Part shown: positions 14,579 to 22,853 of the stretch, piece by piece
Numbering within the stretch: position 1 is the first letter of the stretch
Layout of the letters: each line of letters starts with the position of its first letter
From: Candidatus Termititenax sp.
Lineage (GTDB): Bacteria > Margulisbacteria > Riflemargulisbacteria > GWF2-35-9 > DYQY01
Assembly: GCA_020719045.1 (NCBI GenBank)
Contig: DYQY01000003.1
Coordinates: 1 to 62,148 of the forward strand
Direction: 5' to 3'
DNA: 62,148 nt
Translations under genes and position numbers: made by a program
Notes under the pieces: generated by a model
Database searches by the model: none
Told to the model about the DNA's origin: nothing
Seen by the model: the letters and a program-made list of their open reading frames with translations, nothing else

Positions 14579-16177
14579 ATGAGGCAAAAGAAATATGAAC
14601 TTGATGTATCCCCTTGTAATAACTATTACATTAACCTTATTAGTGAGTTAGGTCATCAGGACATCTTAGATATCAAAAAACAAATTCCTGAGATTTCATT
14701 ATTGCACCTCAATGATATCGCCGAACTTATTAATGAAGTATTCCTAATTGAAGGTCATGCTGACTATATTATTTATACCGACGATAACAAAGATACCTCA
14801 ACACAATCAGAATATCTTTCTAACAACTGCTACATCTCTATTAATAGCGAAGAAACCCTTGGAACTATGAAAATTAACCCAAATGGAAATATCGAAAAAA
14901 TTAAAAAAGAAATTAACAAAACAGGCATTGTCTTCGGTGTAATGATAGAAATGATTGAGTATATGCTGGAACACAAGATACCTGAACCATTTATTTTTGC
15001 CAAAGCTGATTTTCCTGTTCCAGTAGAAGAAACAAACTACTCTTTCTTTTACGACACAAAAAGACCATTTCCTGTTAACATCCAACAAGGAACAAAGGGA
15101 GTATATCTTGATACAACCATAGAAAACAGAACAATAATTGGCAAACCAATTGCTAAAATCAAGAAATCGTCAAATGGCGTCTCTGGTAAAACTATAACAG
15201 GGCTTACTATTCCTACAAAAATATTTCCGAAGAAACCGCTAACCTTAGGTGAACACGTATATCAAAAGGGCACTGAAGTCTTCCCAGAGATTAGTGGACT
15301 TGTTAACTATAGTAGCGAAATAATTGAAGTAATCCCAACCCTTATTATAAAAGATGCTGTTCTTAATCAAAATATTGAATTTGATGGTACAGTTATTGTT
15401 GAGAATATGATTCAAAATAGCACTATTAAGGCCACTCATGATATAACAATATATGGAACCAGCAACTCTGCAACACTTGAAGCAGACGGGCATATCTACC
15501 TTCTCACTGGATTTATCGGTAACGTCTCAAAAGCAACAGCCAAAAAAGACATATTTTGTGGATACTCTCATAACTCCAAACTAACCACTATCGAAGGAGA
15601 TATTCACATTGGCTATGAGTCACTACATGCAATACTAAACTCCGGAAAAAGTATTTATGTTGAGAAAAAAGTTTCTGGTGGAAAATTATTTGCTAAGGAA
15701 AACATTATTATTGACTCTTCTGGTTCAGAAAGAATCACAACAAAAACAGAGCTTAACATTAACTATGACCCATCCATCAAACATATTTCTAGGTCTGATT
15801 TACTTCAAGAAATGCAAGAAAACGAAAGAAAATACCAAAAGGCAAACAAAGAGCTAGTTAGATACGAATCAACGTCTGAAAAATCAAAAAACATGTTAAT
15901 TAAAGACACCACCTTTCAGCAACTTACATCTATTGTATTTGAACTTCAAGAACAACTAAAAGAACAATTAATGCTTCTATCAAAACATAAAGACTCAACT
16001 GATGATGACCAAACACAAAAAAGAACAGGGATTATTTCAATTATGAATAAAGCTTGGAACGGAACAACAATAAATATAAATAACGAAACATTTGTGGTTG
16101 ATAAAAATGCCAACCAAGGTTCGCTCTTTCGTTTAGGTAGCTATGGTATAATCAGAGAAAGACATGAACAAAAATAA
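14579..16177 (+). CDS. FapA (DUF342) family polysaccharide/beta-helix protein
   Basis: The product has 532 residues from the ATG at 14579; a TTG at 14531 is open but less likely. The DUF342/FapA core is clear: GKPIAKIKKSSNGVSGKTITG, then a long run of short strands (VIVENMIQNSTIKATHDITIYG, and so on) expected to form a right-handed beta-helix. A charged coiled-coil helix follows at about 395-465. Members called flagellar assembly protein A occur with chemotaxis and motility genes, but many have no assigned role, and no flagellar gene is nearby. It overlaps the following lipoprotein gene by 14 nt. Confidence 0.85.
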   Translation: MRQKKYELDVSPCNNYYINLISELGHQDILDIKKQIPEISLLHLNDIAELINEVFLIEGHADYIIYTDDNKDTSTQSEYLSNNCYISINSEETLGTMKINPNGNIEKIKKEINKTGIVFGVMIEMIEYMLEHKIPEPFIFAKADFPVPVEETNYSFFYDTKRPFPVNIQQGTKGVYLDTTIENRTIIGKPIAKIKKSSNGVSGKTITGLTIPTKIFPKKPLTLGEHVYQKGTEVFPEISGLVNYSSEIIEVIPTLIIKDAVLNQNIEFDGTVIVENMIQNSTIKATHDITIYGTSNSATLEADGHIYLLTGFIGNVSKATAKKDIFCGYSHNSKLTTIEGDIHIGYESLHAILNSGKSIYVEKKVSGGKLFAKENIIIDSSGSERITTKTELNINYDPSIKHISRSDLLQEMQENERKYQKANKELVRYESTSEKSKNMLIKDTTFQQLTSIVFELQEQLKEQLMLLSKHKDSTDDDQTQKRTGIISIMNKAWNGTTININNETFVVDKNANQGSLFRLGSYGIIRERHEQK

Positions 16178-16880
16178 AATACTTTCCCTACTTACATTAA
16201 CCATGATTCTTCTAACTGGATGCAAAGAATACAGCATTACTCCAAGTGACCCACATACTATTCTAGATAAAGGATTAATCTACTCTATTACTCCTTATAA
16301 CCTAAGCACTCATGAACATGCTCAGATACACAAACTACTTACAGACCGTTCTTTAAGTACAACCTTTCTATTAAGAATTAAAAACACTAATGAAACACCT
16401 ACGTGGACAAAAATCAATAATAGCTTTGTGGTGGTTAATAATTCACAAGTACAACATACTCAGATTAAAGACACATACCCATTACTATTGGATATTTTAG
16501 AAAAAAATAACTACAAAGGACTTTCATATTCTGAGTTAAAAAGCATCAACCTTGAGCTTGAAAGACTTCAAGAAAGAAACTTAACAACTGGAAATAACTA
16601 TGCATATGAAGAAGAGTTCAATAAACTACAAACAAAAATTTACTCTATTGAAAGAAGTCAATTATTACAAATGGAATTACAAAAAACGGAGAAAGAGGTA
16701 CAACATATTCTAAATACTTACGGATTCAAGGACCAACTAATTTATCCAAACTCTGAAATTGTTTCAATAATTGTATTTCCAGCAATTTCCACTAACCAAC
16801 CTCAAAATTTTATTCTCAAGTTCACTTTAGATAATTCAACCCCGCTATCAATACCCTACAAACTACAAACTATTAATTAA
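16164..16880 (+). CDS. Lipoprotein of unknown function
   Basis: The 238-residue product begins NKNKILSLLTLTMILLTGCKEYSI, a lipoprotein signal with lipobox LTGC. The mature protein is Thr/Asn/Ser-rich. It has a helical, probably coiled-coil part around residues 113-180 (LELERLQERNL and neighbours) and a C-terminal beta-rich part. No domain is recognised. The start overlaps the end of fapA, so the two are co-expressed. Its stop overlaps the end of a small convergent gene at 16873-17010. Confidence 0.75.
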   Translation: MNKNKILSLLTLTMILLTGCKEYSITPSDPHTILDKGLIYSITPYNLSTHEHAQIHKLLTDRSLSTTFLLRIKNTNETPTWTKINNSFVVVNNSQVQHTQIKDTYPLLLDILEKNNYKGLSYSELKSINLELERLQERNLTTGNNYAYEEEFNKLQTKIYSIERSQLLQMELQKTEKEVQHILNTYGFKDQLIYPNSEIVSIIVFPAISTNQPQNFILKFTLDNSTPLSIPYKLQTIN

Positions 16881-17010
16881 GGCTCATATTTACCATAACA
16901 GCAACACTACCAAAATCCATCATATATTCTACCTTCTGAGATTTTTCTGATTCTCCGCCACCTAACTGATTTACTTGATCGATTATTGTTCTTAGTTGCT
17001 TTTCATCCAT
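16873..17010 (-). CDS. Small hypothetical protein (45 aa)
   Basis: A 45-codon frame begins MDEKQLRTIIDQVNQLGGGE and ends with a hydrophobic, Met-rich tail (MMDFGSVAVMVNM). AAGGGGG lies 11 nt upstream, which supports expression. It converges with the lipoprotein gene, and their 3' ends overlap by 8 nt. There is no family match. The Met-rich end may be membrane-active or simply hydrophobic. Confidence 0.4.
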   Translation of the reverse strand: MDEKQLRTIIDQVNQLGGGESEKSQKVEYMMDFGSVAVMVNMSLN

Positions 17011-17125
17011 GATTTGTTTGCCCCCTTATTTTGTTTTACATTGTTATTATTCCCTAACCATGAGTTATAAAACATCGATTTTTTATAATCTATTAAAGTT
17101 GTGATTAAGAATACCCTAAGCATTT

Positions 17126-17233
17126 GAGTGCGTAATCTGAGCAAGATGACTTTGCCGTAATTTTCAAGCATTTAGCTCCACGCAGTGGTGCGAAGAAAAT
17201 TACCCAAAAGTCACGTGGCGAATTGGAGCACTC
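17126..17233. repeat. Dispersed palindromic repeat, copy 1 (MITE-like)
   Basis: This 108-bp element starts GAGTGCG and ends GCACTC. Its arms are imperfect inverted repeats sharing GAGTGC at the tip and TGACTTT further in. A second copy with the same ends but a longer centre is at 49930-50067. Both are followed by TTGATTTTT. It carries no gene. Confidence 0.7.
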
Positions 17234-17300
17234 TTGATTTTTTGCTTCGTTTGGACTTGTACTGAGCTTGTCGAAGTATCAAGAAAAAATGAAGATAAAG
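17234..17300. other. Repeat-like tail after the palindromic element
   Basis: TTGATTTTTTGCTTCG is followed by ACTGAGCTTGTCGAAG, which itself forms a CTTCGACAAGCTCAGT-type repeat seen in many genomes, then AAGAAAAAATGAAG. It looks like the degenerate hairpin part of the composite repeat. No gene is visible. Confidence 0.35.
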
Positions 17301-18113
17301 TTATTGTCTAACTGGAATACTATTTTTCTGTAAATAATCTTTTATTTGAGGAATTGTGAGTTTGCGATAATGTAATAAAGAGGCAAGCAAAGCCGCATCA
17401 CACACATTTAACGCTTCAGCAATATGCTCAACAGTTCCTGCGCCTCCAGACGCAATAACAGGAATACGAACAGCATCAGATATAGTTTTAGTCATCTCCA
17501 AGTCATAGCCTTTTTGAGTTCCATCCCCATCCATACTAGTAAGTAGAATCTCTCCTGAGCCTAATTGCTCTACTTTTCTGGCCCACTTAACTGCATCAAT
17601 ACCTGTTCTTGTTCTTCCACCATGTATAACAACCTCGTATTCACTAGAAACATCACATGCACAATCATTATTTACTTCTTTGGGTTGTACTTCTGGTGAT
17701 TGTAGGTTCTTCCTGCGTCTAGCATCAATGGCAACAACCATACATTGTGCACCAAACTTATGTGAACCTTGTGTAATTAACTCTGGACTATTCACTGCTG
17801 CTGTATTCACCGACACCTTATCCGCACCAGCGGCTAATACATCTCGCACATCTTCAACTGTCCTTATCCCACCACCCACAGTGAAAGGAATAAACACCTG
17901 CTCCGCCACCCTTTTAACCAAGTCGATAACTGTATTTCTTTTATCTGAAGAAGCTGTAATATCCAAAAAAACTAGTTCATCTGCACCTTGCTCGTCATAA
18001 ATCTTAGCAAGCTCTACTGGATCCCCAGCATCAATAATATCAACAAAATTGACGCCCTTAACTACTCGTCCATTATCAATATCTAAACAGGGAATTATTC
18101 TTTTTGCTAACAT
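17301..18113 (-). CDS. hisF: Imidazole glycerol phosphate synthase cyclase subunit
   Basis: HisF closes the imidazole ring of IGP using ammonia from HisH, releasing AICAR. The TIM-barrel signatures are present: [33 protein letters not shown] with catalytic Asp, [25 protein letters not shown] and [14 protein letters not shown]. At 270 residues it is slightly long because of an insertion around residue 130-150 ([16 protein letters not shown]), a variable loop. It is separate from the hisZGD block and appears to have its own leaderless promoter (TAAAAT 7 nt before the ATG). Confidence 0.97.
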   Translation of the reverse strand: MLAKRIIPCLDIDNGRVVKGVNFVDIIDAGDPVELAKIYDEQGADELVFLDITASSDKRNTVIDLVKRVAEQVFIPFTVGGGIRTVEDVRDVLAAGADKVSVNTAAVNSPELITQGSHKFGAQCMVVAIDARRRKNLQSPEVQPKEVNNDCACDVSSEYEVVIHGGRTRTGIDAVKWARKVEQLGSGEILLTSMDGDGTQKGYDLEMTKTISDAVRIPVIASGGAGTVEHIAEALNVCDAALLASLLHYRKLTIPQIKDYLQKNSIPVRQ

Positions 18114-18120
18114 GCTGATT

Positions 18121-18126
18121 ATTTTA
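18121..18126 (-). promoter_or_regulatory. Leaderless-type -10 box (TAAAAT)
   Basis: On the minus strand TAAAAT lies 7 nt before the hisF ATG (18113), with no Shine-Dalgarno. Confidence 0.45.
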
Positions 18127-18127
18127 C

Positions 18128-18159
18128 ATTATTTTGCTCACGTACGCGAACAAAATAAT
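18128..18159. terminator. Inverted repeat between nrdG and hisF
   Basis: ATTATTTTG (18128-18136) and CAAAATAAT (18151-18159) can form a 9-bp stem just after the nrdG stop. It may end the nrd operon, though it overlaps the hisF promoter region and lacks a long T run. Confidence 0.4.
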
Positions 18160-18160
18160 A

Positions 18161-18850
18161 CTATCTGATCTCGCAGTGTTTCACCACTTTTGAAAAATAT
18201 TCCTGTAGCTCGCTTAACTTTACTGCCTGAAAAACATCTTTACAAGCATTTTCTATTAGCGTCTTTCTTGGGTTATATTGCTGCAAAAAATAATGTTCAG
18301 CGCCTTTAACTAAATCAGCAATCTCTTGCAAATCGCTTTCCTCAAAATAAGGAGGATAAACAGTAGATCTAAACTCATATCCAACTTTATCTTGATTCTT
18401 TAATAATGCAACAGACCGTTTAATATAATCAACTTGATTAGTATTACTTGTTACAAATAACTTTGGATATTTTGTTAAAGAAGTTTTTATATCCATGGCA
18501 ACATAATCAACCAGGCCCTCAGAAATAAGTTTTTCTAATTTCTCTGGTGCTGTTCCGTTAGTATCTAACTTAATTGGCAAACCTGTCTCTTCTTTAGCTT
18601 TTTTAATAATCGCTATTATGTGTGGAACCAAAGTTGGTTCGCCTCCAGTTAAAACAATCCCTTCATACAAGTGCTGTTTTTTCTTTATTTGCGCTATTAC
18701 GACATCTTCGGATGTTTCTTCTAATGAATTCTGAAGAACTAACTCTCCATTATGACAGAACTCACACCTTAAATTACAGCCTCCATAAAAGAATACAGAG
18801 GCTATTTTACCAGGGTAGTCAATAAAACTAGTCTTTAACCAGCCCTGCAT
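18161..18850 (-). CDS. nrdG: Anaerobic ribonucleotide reductase activating enzyme (radical SAM)
   Basis: The 229-residue product is a radical SAM protein with the cluster motif C25-x3-C29-x2-C32 in GCNLRCEFCHN and the downstream GGEPTLVPHI (SAM-binding GGE). The start GWLKTSFIDYPGKIASVFFYGGC is typical of the NrdG/pyruvate-formate-lyase-activase-like group linked to anaerobic NrdD. It generates the glycyl radical. Its start overlaps the stop of the glycyl-radical/thioredoxin gene by 1 nt, which places it in the nrdR-nrdD operon and supports the role. Confidence 0.92.
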   Translation of the reverse strand: MQGWLKTSFIDYPGKIASVFFYGGCNLRCEFCHNGELVLQNSLEETSEDVVIAQIKKKQHLYEGIVLTGGEPTLVPHIIAIIKKAKEETGLPIKLDTNGTAPEKLEKLISEGLVDYVAMDIKTSLTKYPKLFVTSNTNQVDYIKRSVALLKNQDKVGYEFRSTVYPPYFEESDLQEIADLVKGAEHYFLQQYNPRKTLIENACKDVFQAVKLSELQEYFSKVVKHCEIR

Positions 18851-19374
18851 TAAACAAAAAGTAACTGTTCTACTTGAGCTGAAGTGTGTGCCTTTTGTAC
18901 AACATTTCCTTGTTCATCATAGAATATAACAGTTGGCGTTCCTGTGATATTGTTTCTTATTGCCTCCTCTAATCCCTCTTTAGTACTAGCATTCACATCG
19001 ATACCTTTAATATTAGAAACTTGAGACAATATATTTTTTACTGGTTTACATCCTGGGCAATGCTCAGAGTAAAACATTTTATATTGCTTAATTTTTCCTT
19101 TTTCATTAACTAAAATTTGCAATTCTTCTTTTTTATCTTCCTTAATGTTTGCAGATTCTAAAACTACACTTTCTTCTTTTTTTGCTTTTGACTCATCATT
19201 ACAAACAAAGTGTAATCTTTCAAAAAACTCTTCTTTCTTACCTTTATTCCAATTATTCACTGGTCTGTAATAACCAACTATTCTTGCATAAACCTCTGCT
19301 TCTGAGCCCTTTACATGACTTAAGTCTGATTTTAGCTCCTCTATTTGTCTTTCTAACTCTTGTTTAATTTCCAT
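18850..19374 (-). CDS. Detached NrdD glycyl-radical domain fused to thioredoxin-like domain
   Basis: The 174-residue protein has three parts. Residues 1-20 form a charged helix (MEIKQELERQIEELKSDL). Residues 21-56 read EVYARIVGYYRPVNNWNKGK, which is the C-terminal glycyl-radical loop of class III ribonucleotide reductases, with Gly34 as the expected radical site. After an acidic/Lys-rich linker, residues about 95-174 form a thioredoxin/glutaredoxin-like domain with C106-P-G-C109 and the cis-proline turn GTPTVIF (Pro147). The upstream nrdD ends before its glycyl loop, so this gene seems to supply it in trans along with a built-in disulfide reductant. It has its own AAGGAAGGGG ribosome site 18 nt after nrdD. 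A simple frameshift is unlikely because both termini carry extra helical extensions. Confidence 0.8.
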   Translation of the reverse strand: MEIKQELERQIEELKSDLSHVKGSEAEVYARIVGYYRPVNNWNKGKKEEFFERLHFVCNDESKAKKEESVVLESANIKEDKKEELQILVNEKGKIKQYKMFYSEHCPGCKPVKNILSQVSNIKGIDVNASTKEGLEEAIRNNITGTPTVIFYDEQGNVVQKAHTSAQVEQLLFV

Positions 19375-19392
19375 TTTTCTTCCCCTTCCTTA

Positions 19393-21474
19393 TCAAGCAA
19401 TCTTTTTTTCTTGCTCGTCAAAATACTTTTCTAATTCCTTTATCTGTGCCTTAATTTCCTGCTCTTTTTCCTCCTTGCAAACTGGACAATTAAAATGTTC
19501 CCCATCTAAATAGCCATGCACTGGACAGACTGAAAACACTGGAGAAATTGTAAAATAAGGTATCTTGTAGTTATAAGCAATCTTCTTAACTAAGCTCTTA
19601 CATACATCGGCATCCTTAATTCTTTCTCCAATCATCGCATGAAAAACAGTTCCACCAGTATACTTGCTCTGAATCTGTTCCTGATGGTCTAATGCTTCAA
19701 AAACATCAGATGTATAGTCAACTGGTAATTGTGTTGAGTTAGTATAATAAGGGTCTTTTTCTCCTGCTGTTATGATATCTGGATATCTTTCTTTATCCAT
19801 TTTTGCAAATCGATAAGAGGTAGATTCTGCTGGCGTAGCCTCTAGATTATATAAATCACCCGTTTCTATTTGAAAAGACTGTAATTTATCTCTCATAAAA
19901 TCAATAATCTCTCCAGACAAAGCAAGCCCTTCTTCAGATGTTATATCTTTACCCATAAAATTAAGCAAACACTCGTTCATACCATTTAATCCAATTGTAG
20001 AAAAATGATTATGAAAATGCTTTAAATATCTCTTTGTGTATGGATATAAACCAATTTCTAATAGTCTGTTAACAACTTTTCTTTTAACAACTAAAGAGTC
20101 GCTTGCTATTTCCATCAAATCCTCAAGTCTTCTGAACAATTCTTCTTTAGTTTTAGAAAGGTATCCTATTCTAGGAAGATTAATTGTTACAACACCGATT
20201 GAACCAGTAAACTCATCAGCACCGAAAAGTCCTCCACCTCTGTTTCTTAGTTCTCTTTTATCTAACTGTAAACGACAACACATTGAACGCACATCAGTAG
20301 GATCAAGATTACTGTTAATAAAATTCTGGAAATATGGAGTACCATATCTTGCTGTCATCTCAAAAAGCAACTTAGCATTTGCTGTATCCCAGTCAAATTC
20401 CTTCGTAATATTATAAGTAGGAATTGGATACGCAAATCCTCTACCATCTGAGTCACCTTCCATCATTACTTCAAGAAATGCTCTGTTTATCATATCCATT
20501 TCTTTCTGATAATCAGAGTAAGTTGTTTCTAGTTGCTTTCCACCAATAATTGCATTTCTATCCTTTAAATCTGAAGGGACTGTCCAGTCTAACGTAATAT
20601 TAGTAAAAGGAGCCTGGCTTCCCCATCTGGATGGTGTATTAATACTAAAAACATAGCTCTGAATCTGCTGTTTCACTTGTTCATAGCTTAGATTATCAAC
20701 TCTCACGAATGGAGCTAAATATGTATCAAAACTTGAAAAAGCTTGTGCTCCTGCCCACTCATTCTGCATTGTTCCTAAGAAATTAACCATTTGAGAAATA
20801 AGTGTACTTAAATGTTTTGCTGGTTTTGAATTAATTTTATTAGTAACCCCACCAAAACCCTCTTCAATAAGTTGTCTTAATGACCAACCTGCGCAATACC
20901 CAGAAAACATTGATAAATCATGAATATGATAGTCGCCATTTTGATGAGCATCAGCTACTTCTTTTGTATAAATATTCTTTAACCAATAATTAGCAGTTAT
21001 TGCACCAGCATTATGTAAAATCAAGCCACCTAGTGAATAGTTAATATTACTGTTTTCATTAACGCGCCAGTCAGATTGAGCTAAATAACCATCCATAACT
21101 TTATTAATGTCTAGGATAAGCCTTTCTTTGTCTCTAATCTTACTTCTTTGCTCTCTATATAGGATATATGCTTTTGCTGTCTTTGCATGTCCTTCTTCAA
21201 TTAAAACCTTTTCAATAATATCCTGAATCTCCTCAATTGCTGGTATTGTTTTCTTGTTATAAGTCTCAGTTAGCTTGTGGATAACTTTATCAGTTAAATC
21301 TCTTGCTAAACCAAAATCTGTTCCGCCTACAGACTCTGCTGCCTTATAGATTGCATCAATAATTTTCTGTTTATCAAAATCAACGATTTCTCCGTTTCTT
21401 TTGATAAGCTTCTTAATAAGCCCTCTCGATGAATTTGTTTCTTTTAATATTTCCTTTAACTCTGCTATTACCAT
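19393..21474 (-). CDS. nrdD: Anaerobic (class III) ribonucleotide reductase catalytic chain, lacking glycyl-radical loop
   Basis: NrdD reduces ribonucleotides to deoxyribonucleotides without oxygen. Of 693 residues, about 20-110 form an ATP-cone (LIKRNGEIVDFDKQKIIDAI). The ten-stranded barrel follows, with MCCRLQLDKRELRNRGGG, GLNGMNECLLNFMG and the ATPAESTSYRFAKMD segment. The C-terminal zinc site has C650-P-V-H653 and C663-P-V-C666. Normal NrdD continues within a few residues into RVVGYxRP. Here a 27-residue charged helix and a stop follow, and the glycyl motif lies in the next gene. The chain should therefore be inactive unless the two polypeptides assemble. It follows nrdR by 16 nt. Confidence 0.93.
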   Translation of the reverse strand: MVIAELKEILKETNSSRGLIKKLIKRNGEIVDFDKQKIIDAIYKAAESVGGTDFGLARDLTDKVIHKLTETYNKKTIPAIEEIQDIIEKVLIEEGHAKTAKAYILYREQRSKIRDKERLILDINKVMDGYLAQSDWRVNENSNINYSLGGLILHNAGAITANYWLKNIYTKEVADAHQNGDYHIHDLSMFSGYCAGWSLRQLIEEGFGGVTNKINSKPAKHLSTLISQMVNFLGTMQNEWAGAQAFSSFDTYLAPFVRVDNLSYEQVKQQIQSYVFSINTPSRWGSQAPFTNITLDWTVPSDLKDRNAIIGGKQLETTYSDYQKEMDMINRAFLEVMMEGDSDGRGFAYPIPTYNITKEFDWDTANAKLLFEMTARYGTPYFQNFINSNLDPTDVRSMCCRLQLDKRELRNRGGGLFGADEFTGSIGVVTINLPRIGYLSKTKEELFRRLEDLMEIASDSLVVKRKVVNRLLEIGLYPYTKRYLKHFHNHFSTIGLNGMNECLLNFMGKDITSEEGLALSGEIIDFMRDKLQSFQIETGDLYNLEATPAESTSYRFAKMDKERYPDIITAGEKDPYYTNSTQLPVDYTSDVFEALDHQEQIQSKYTGGTVFHAMIGERIKDADVCKSLVKKIAYNYKIPYFTISPVFSVCPVHGYLDGEHFNCPVCKEEKEQEIKAQIKELEKYFDEQEKKIA

Positions 21475-21490
21475 CTCAATAATCCTTTCC

Positions 21491-21934
21491 TTACATGTTC
21501 TTTATTTCTTTAATAAATTCGCTAACATCCTTGAACTGTTTATAAACAGACGCGAATCTAACGTACGCTACCTGATCTAATCCTTGCAATTTGTCCATAA
21601 CCATCTGCCCAATCTCTTTCGATTGAACTTCTCTCTCTGTTCGACGGTGTAATTCTTCTGTAATTTCTTCTACCACAGACTGAATTTGAGTAACAGTTAC
21701 TGGCCTTTTCTCTGTAGCTGTTATCATTCCATTAAGAATTTTTTCTTTTTTAAAAAATTCCTTATTTCCTTTACTTTTTATAACCACTACTGGTCTTTCT
21801 TCTAATCTCTCATAAGAAGTAAACCTCTGACTACATGATAAACACTCGCGACGCCTTCTAATCGCTTCTCCTTCTGCTAACGTTCTTGATTCTAGAACTT
21901 TATCTTCATCACTTCCGCAAAATGGACACTTCAT
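21491..21934 (-). CDS. nrdR: Transcriptional repressor NrdR
   Basis: NrdR represses ribonucleotide reductase genes in response to (d)ATP. The 147 residues match the family: an N-terminal zinc ribbon with C3-x2-C6 and C31-x2-C34, then RRRRECLSCSQRFTSYER, and an ATP-cone from about residue 47. It leads the nrdD operon, so it probably controls its own gene and the class III enzyme. A candidate NrdR box (ACACCATATATGG on the minus strand) is centred about 21 bp before the start codon. GGGGGAT upstream of the ATG serves as ribosome site. Confidence 0.96.
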   Translation of the reverse strand: MKCPFCGSDEDKVLESRTLAEGEAIRRRRECLSCSQRFTSYERLEERPVVVIKSKGNKEFFKKEKILNGMITATEKRPVTVTQIQSVVEEITEELHRRTEREVQSKEIGQMVMDKLQGLDQVAYVRFASVYKQFKDVSEFIKEIKNM

Positions 21935-21947
21935 TAACTTTACTTAT

Positions 21948-21963
21948 CCCCCATATATGGTGT
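21948..21963. promoter_or_regulatory. Candidate NrdR box
   Basis: On the minus strand ACACCATATATGGGGG resembles the known NrdR box ACACwATATATwGTGT in its left half and core, and is palindromic at CCATATATGG. It lies between the nrdR start and its likely promoter. A weaker ACACTAAATA (21990-21999) lies about 42 bp away, roughly four helical turns instead of the usual three. Confidence 0.45.
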
Positions 21964-22132
21964 TTTCTATCGACAGTTAATAAACTAACACACTAAATAA
22001 GCAAAAGTCAATTCGAGCAGTTACTTGATATTTATCGTATTTTTTTGATTTATCAACATGTTATTAACAACATGTTCACAAATTTATATATTTATATTTT
22101 TTAATGGTTATATTTTGACAACGTTCTTTATG

Positions 22133-22161
22133 TTGATGGAATAATAAGTCGCTGTTATAAT
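22133..22161 (+). promoter_or_regulatory. Promoter of tRNA-Leu
   Basis: TTGATG (22133-22138) and TATAAT (22156-22161) are separated by 17 bp, which puts the start near 22168, shortly before the tRNA. A second TATAAT abuts the tRNA at 22171-22176. Confidence 0.5.
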
Positions 22162-22176
22162 GTTCTAGCTTATAAT

Positions 22177-22259
22177 GCGGATGTGGTGAAATTGGCATAC
22201 ACGCCAGACTTAGGATCTGGTGCTTCGGCGTGGAGGTTCAAGTCCTCTCATCCGCACCA
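22177..22259 (+). tRNA. tRNA-Leu (UAG)
   Basis: A complete 83-nt tRNA. The acceptor GCGGATG/CATCCGC is followed by A and encoded CCA. The anticodon stem-loop CAGA-CTTAGGA-TCTG has anticodon UAG. A long variable arm (GTGCTTCGGCGT region) marks it as class II. T arm GAGG-TTCAAGT-CCTC. Confidence 0.95.
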
Positions 22260-22281
22260 AACTCTCAAAACTAACAACCCA

Positions 22282-22851
22282 CTACACATACGCTGGAATT
22301 TTATTTTTTAATAACTCCTTTAATTTAGATTTTGCTCTATACACTCTAGACTTCACCGTACCAATATCCAAACCTGTTACATCAGCAATTTCCTCATATG
22401 GTAACTGATTAATCTCTTTAAGAATTAACACTCCTCGGTATCTATAATCTATCTTATCTAAAGCCTTATATAGCGTTCTAAGTAGCTCTCTGTCTTCTAT
22501 ATCACTACCCATCTCACTTGCATTATCATCTTTAATTTCGTTAAAAAAATTATCATCATAATTATTTGTCTGTCTATTTGCTCTTCTAAAATAATTTTTT
22601 GACATATTCACTGCTATTCGATAAATCCAAGTTGAAAACATTGCATCTCCTCTAAACTTATCAAGATTTATAAATGCTTTATAAAATACCTCCTGAGTAA
22701 TATCTCTGGCATCTTCATAATTACAAATCATGCCATTAACTGTACGAAAAACTTTATCCCTATAACGAACTATAAGCTCACTATATGCATCTAACCATCC
22801 ATTCTGGACAGCGATTACAATCTCATTATCAGGCAAATTAGAGTAAATCAT
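22282..22851 (-). CDS. ECF-type RNA polymerase sigma factor
   Basis: The 189-residue product has sigma-70 region 2 (AYSELIVRYRDKVFRTV, then DARDITQEVFYKAF and FSTWIYRIAVN) and region 4 (LPYEEIADVTGLDIGTVKSR, a helix-turn-helix), with no region 3. That makes it an ECF sigma of the SigE/RpoE type. Usually a membrane anti-sigma factor lies downstream; none is present. Two small unknown genes directly upstream overlap or abut it (2 nt gap), so one of them may act as regulator. It converges with tRNA-Leu. Confidence 0.92.
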   Translation of the reverse strand: MIYSNLPDNEIVIAVQNGWLDAYSELIVRYRDKVFRTVNGMICNYEDARDITQEVFYKAFINLDKFRGDAMFSTWIYRIAVNMSKNYFRRANRQTNNYDDNFFNEIKDDNASEMGSDIEDRELLRTLYKALDKIDYRYRGVLILKEINQLPYEEIADVTGLDIGTVKSRVYRAKSKLKELLKNKIPAYV

Positions 22852-22853
22852 AC

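Noticed and set aside
19375-19400. Simple frameshift error splitting nrdD
   Set aside because: Each side carries its own extra charged helix and the second gene has its own ribosome site and ATG, so no single-base change would recreate a normal NrdD C-terminus. Read data could still overturn this.
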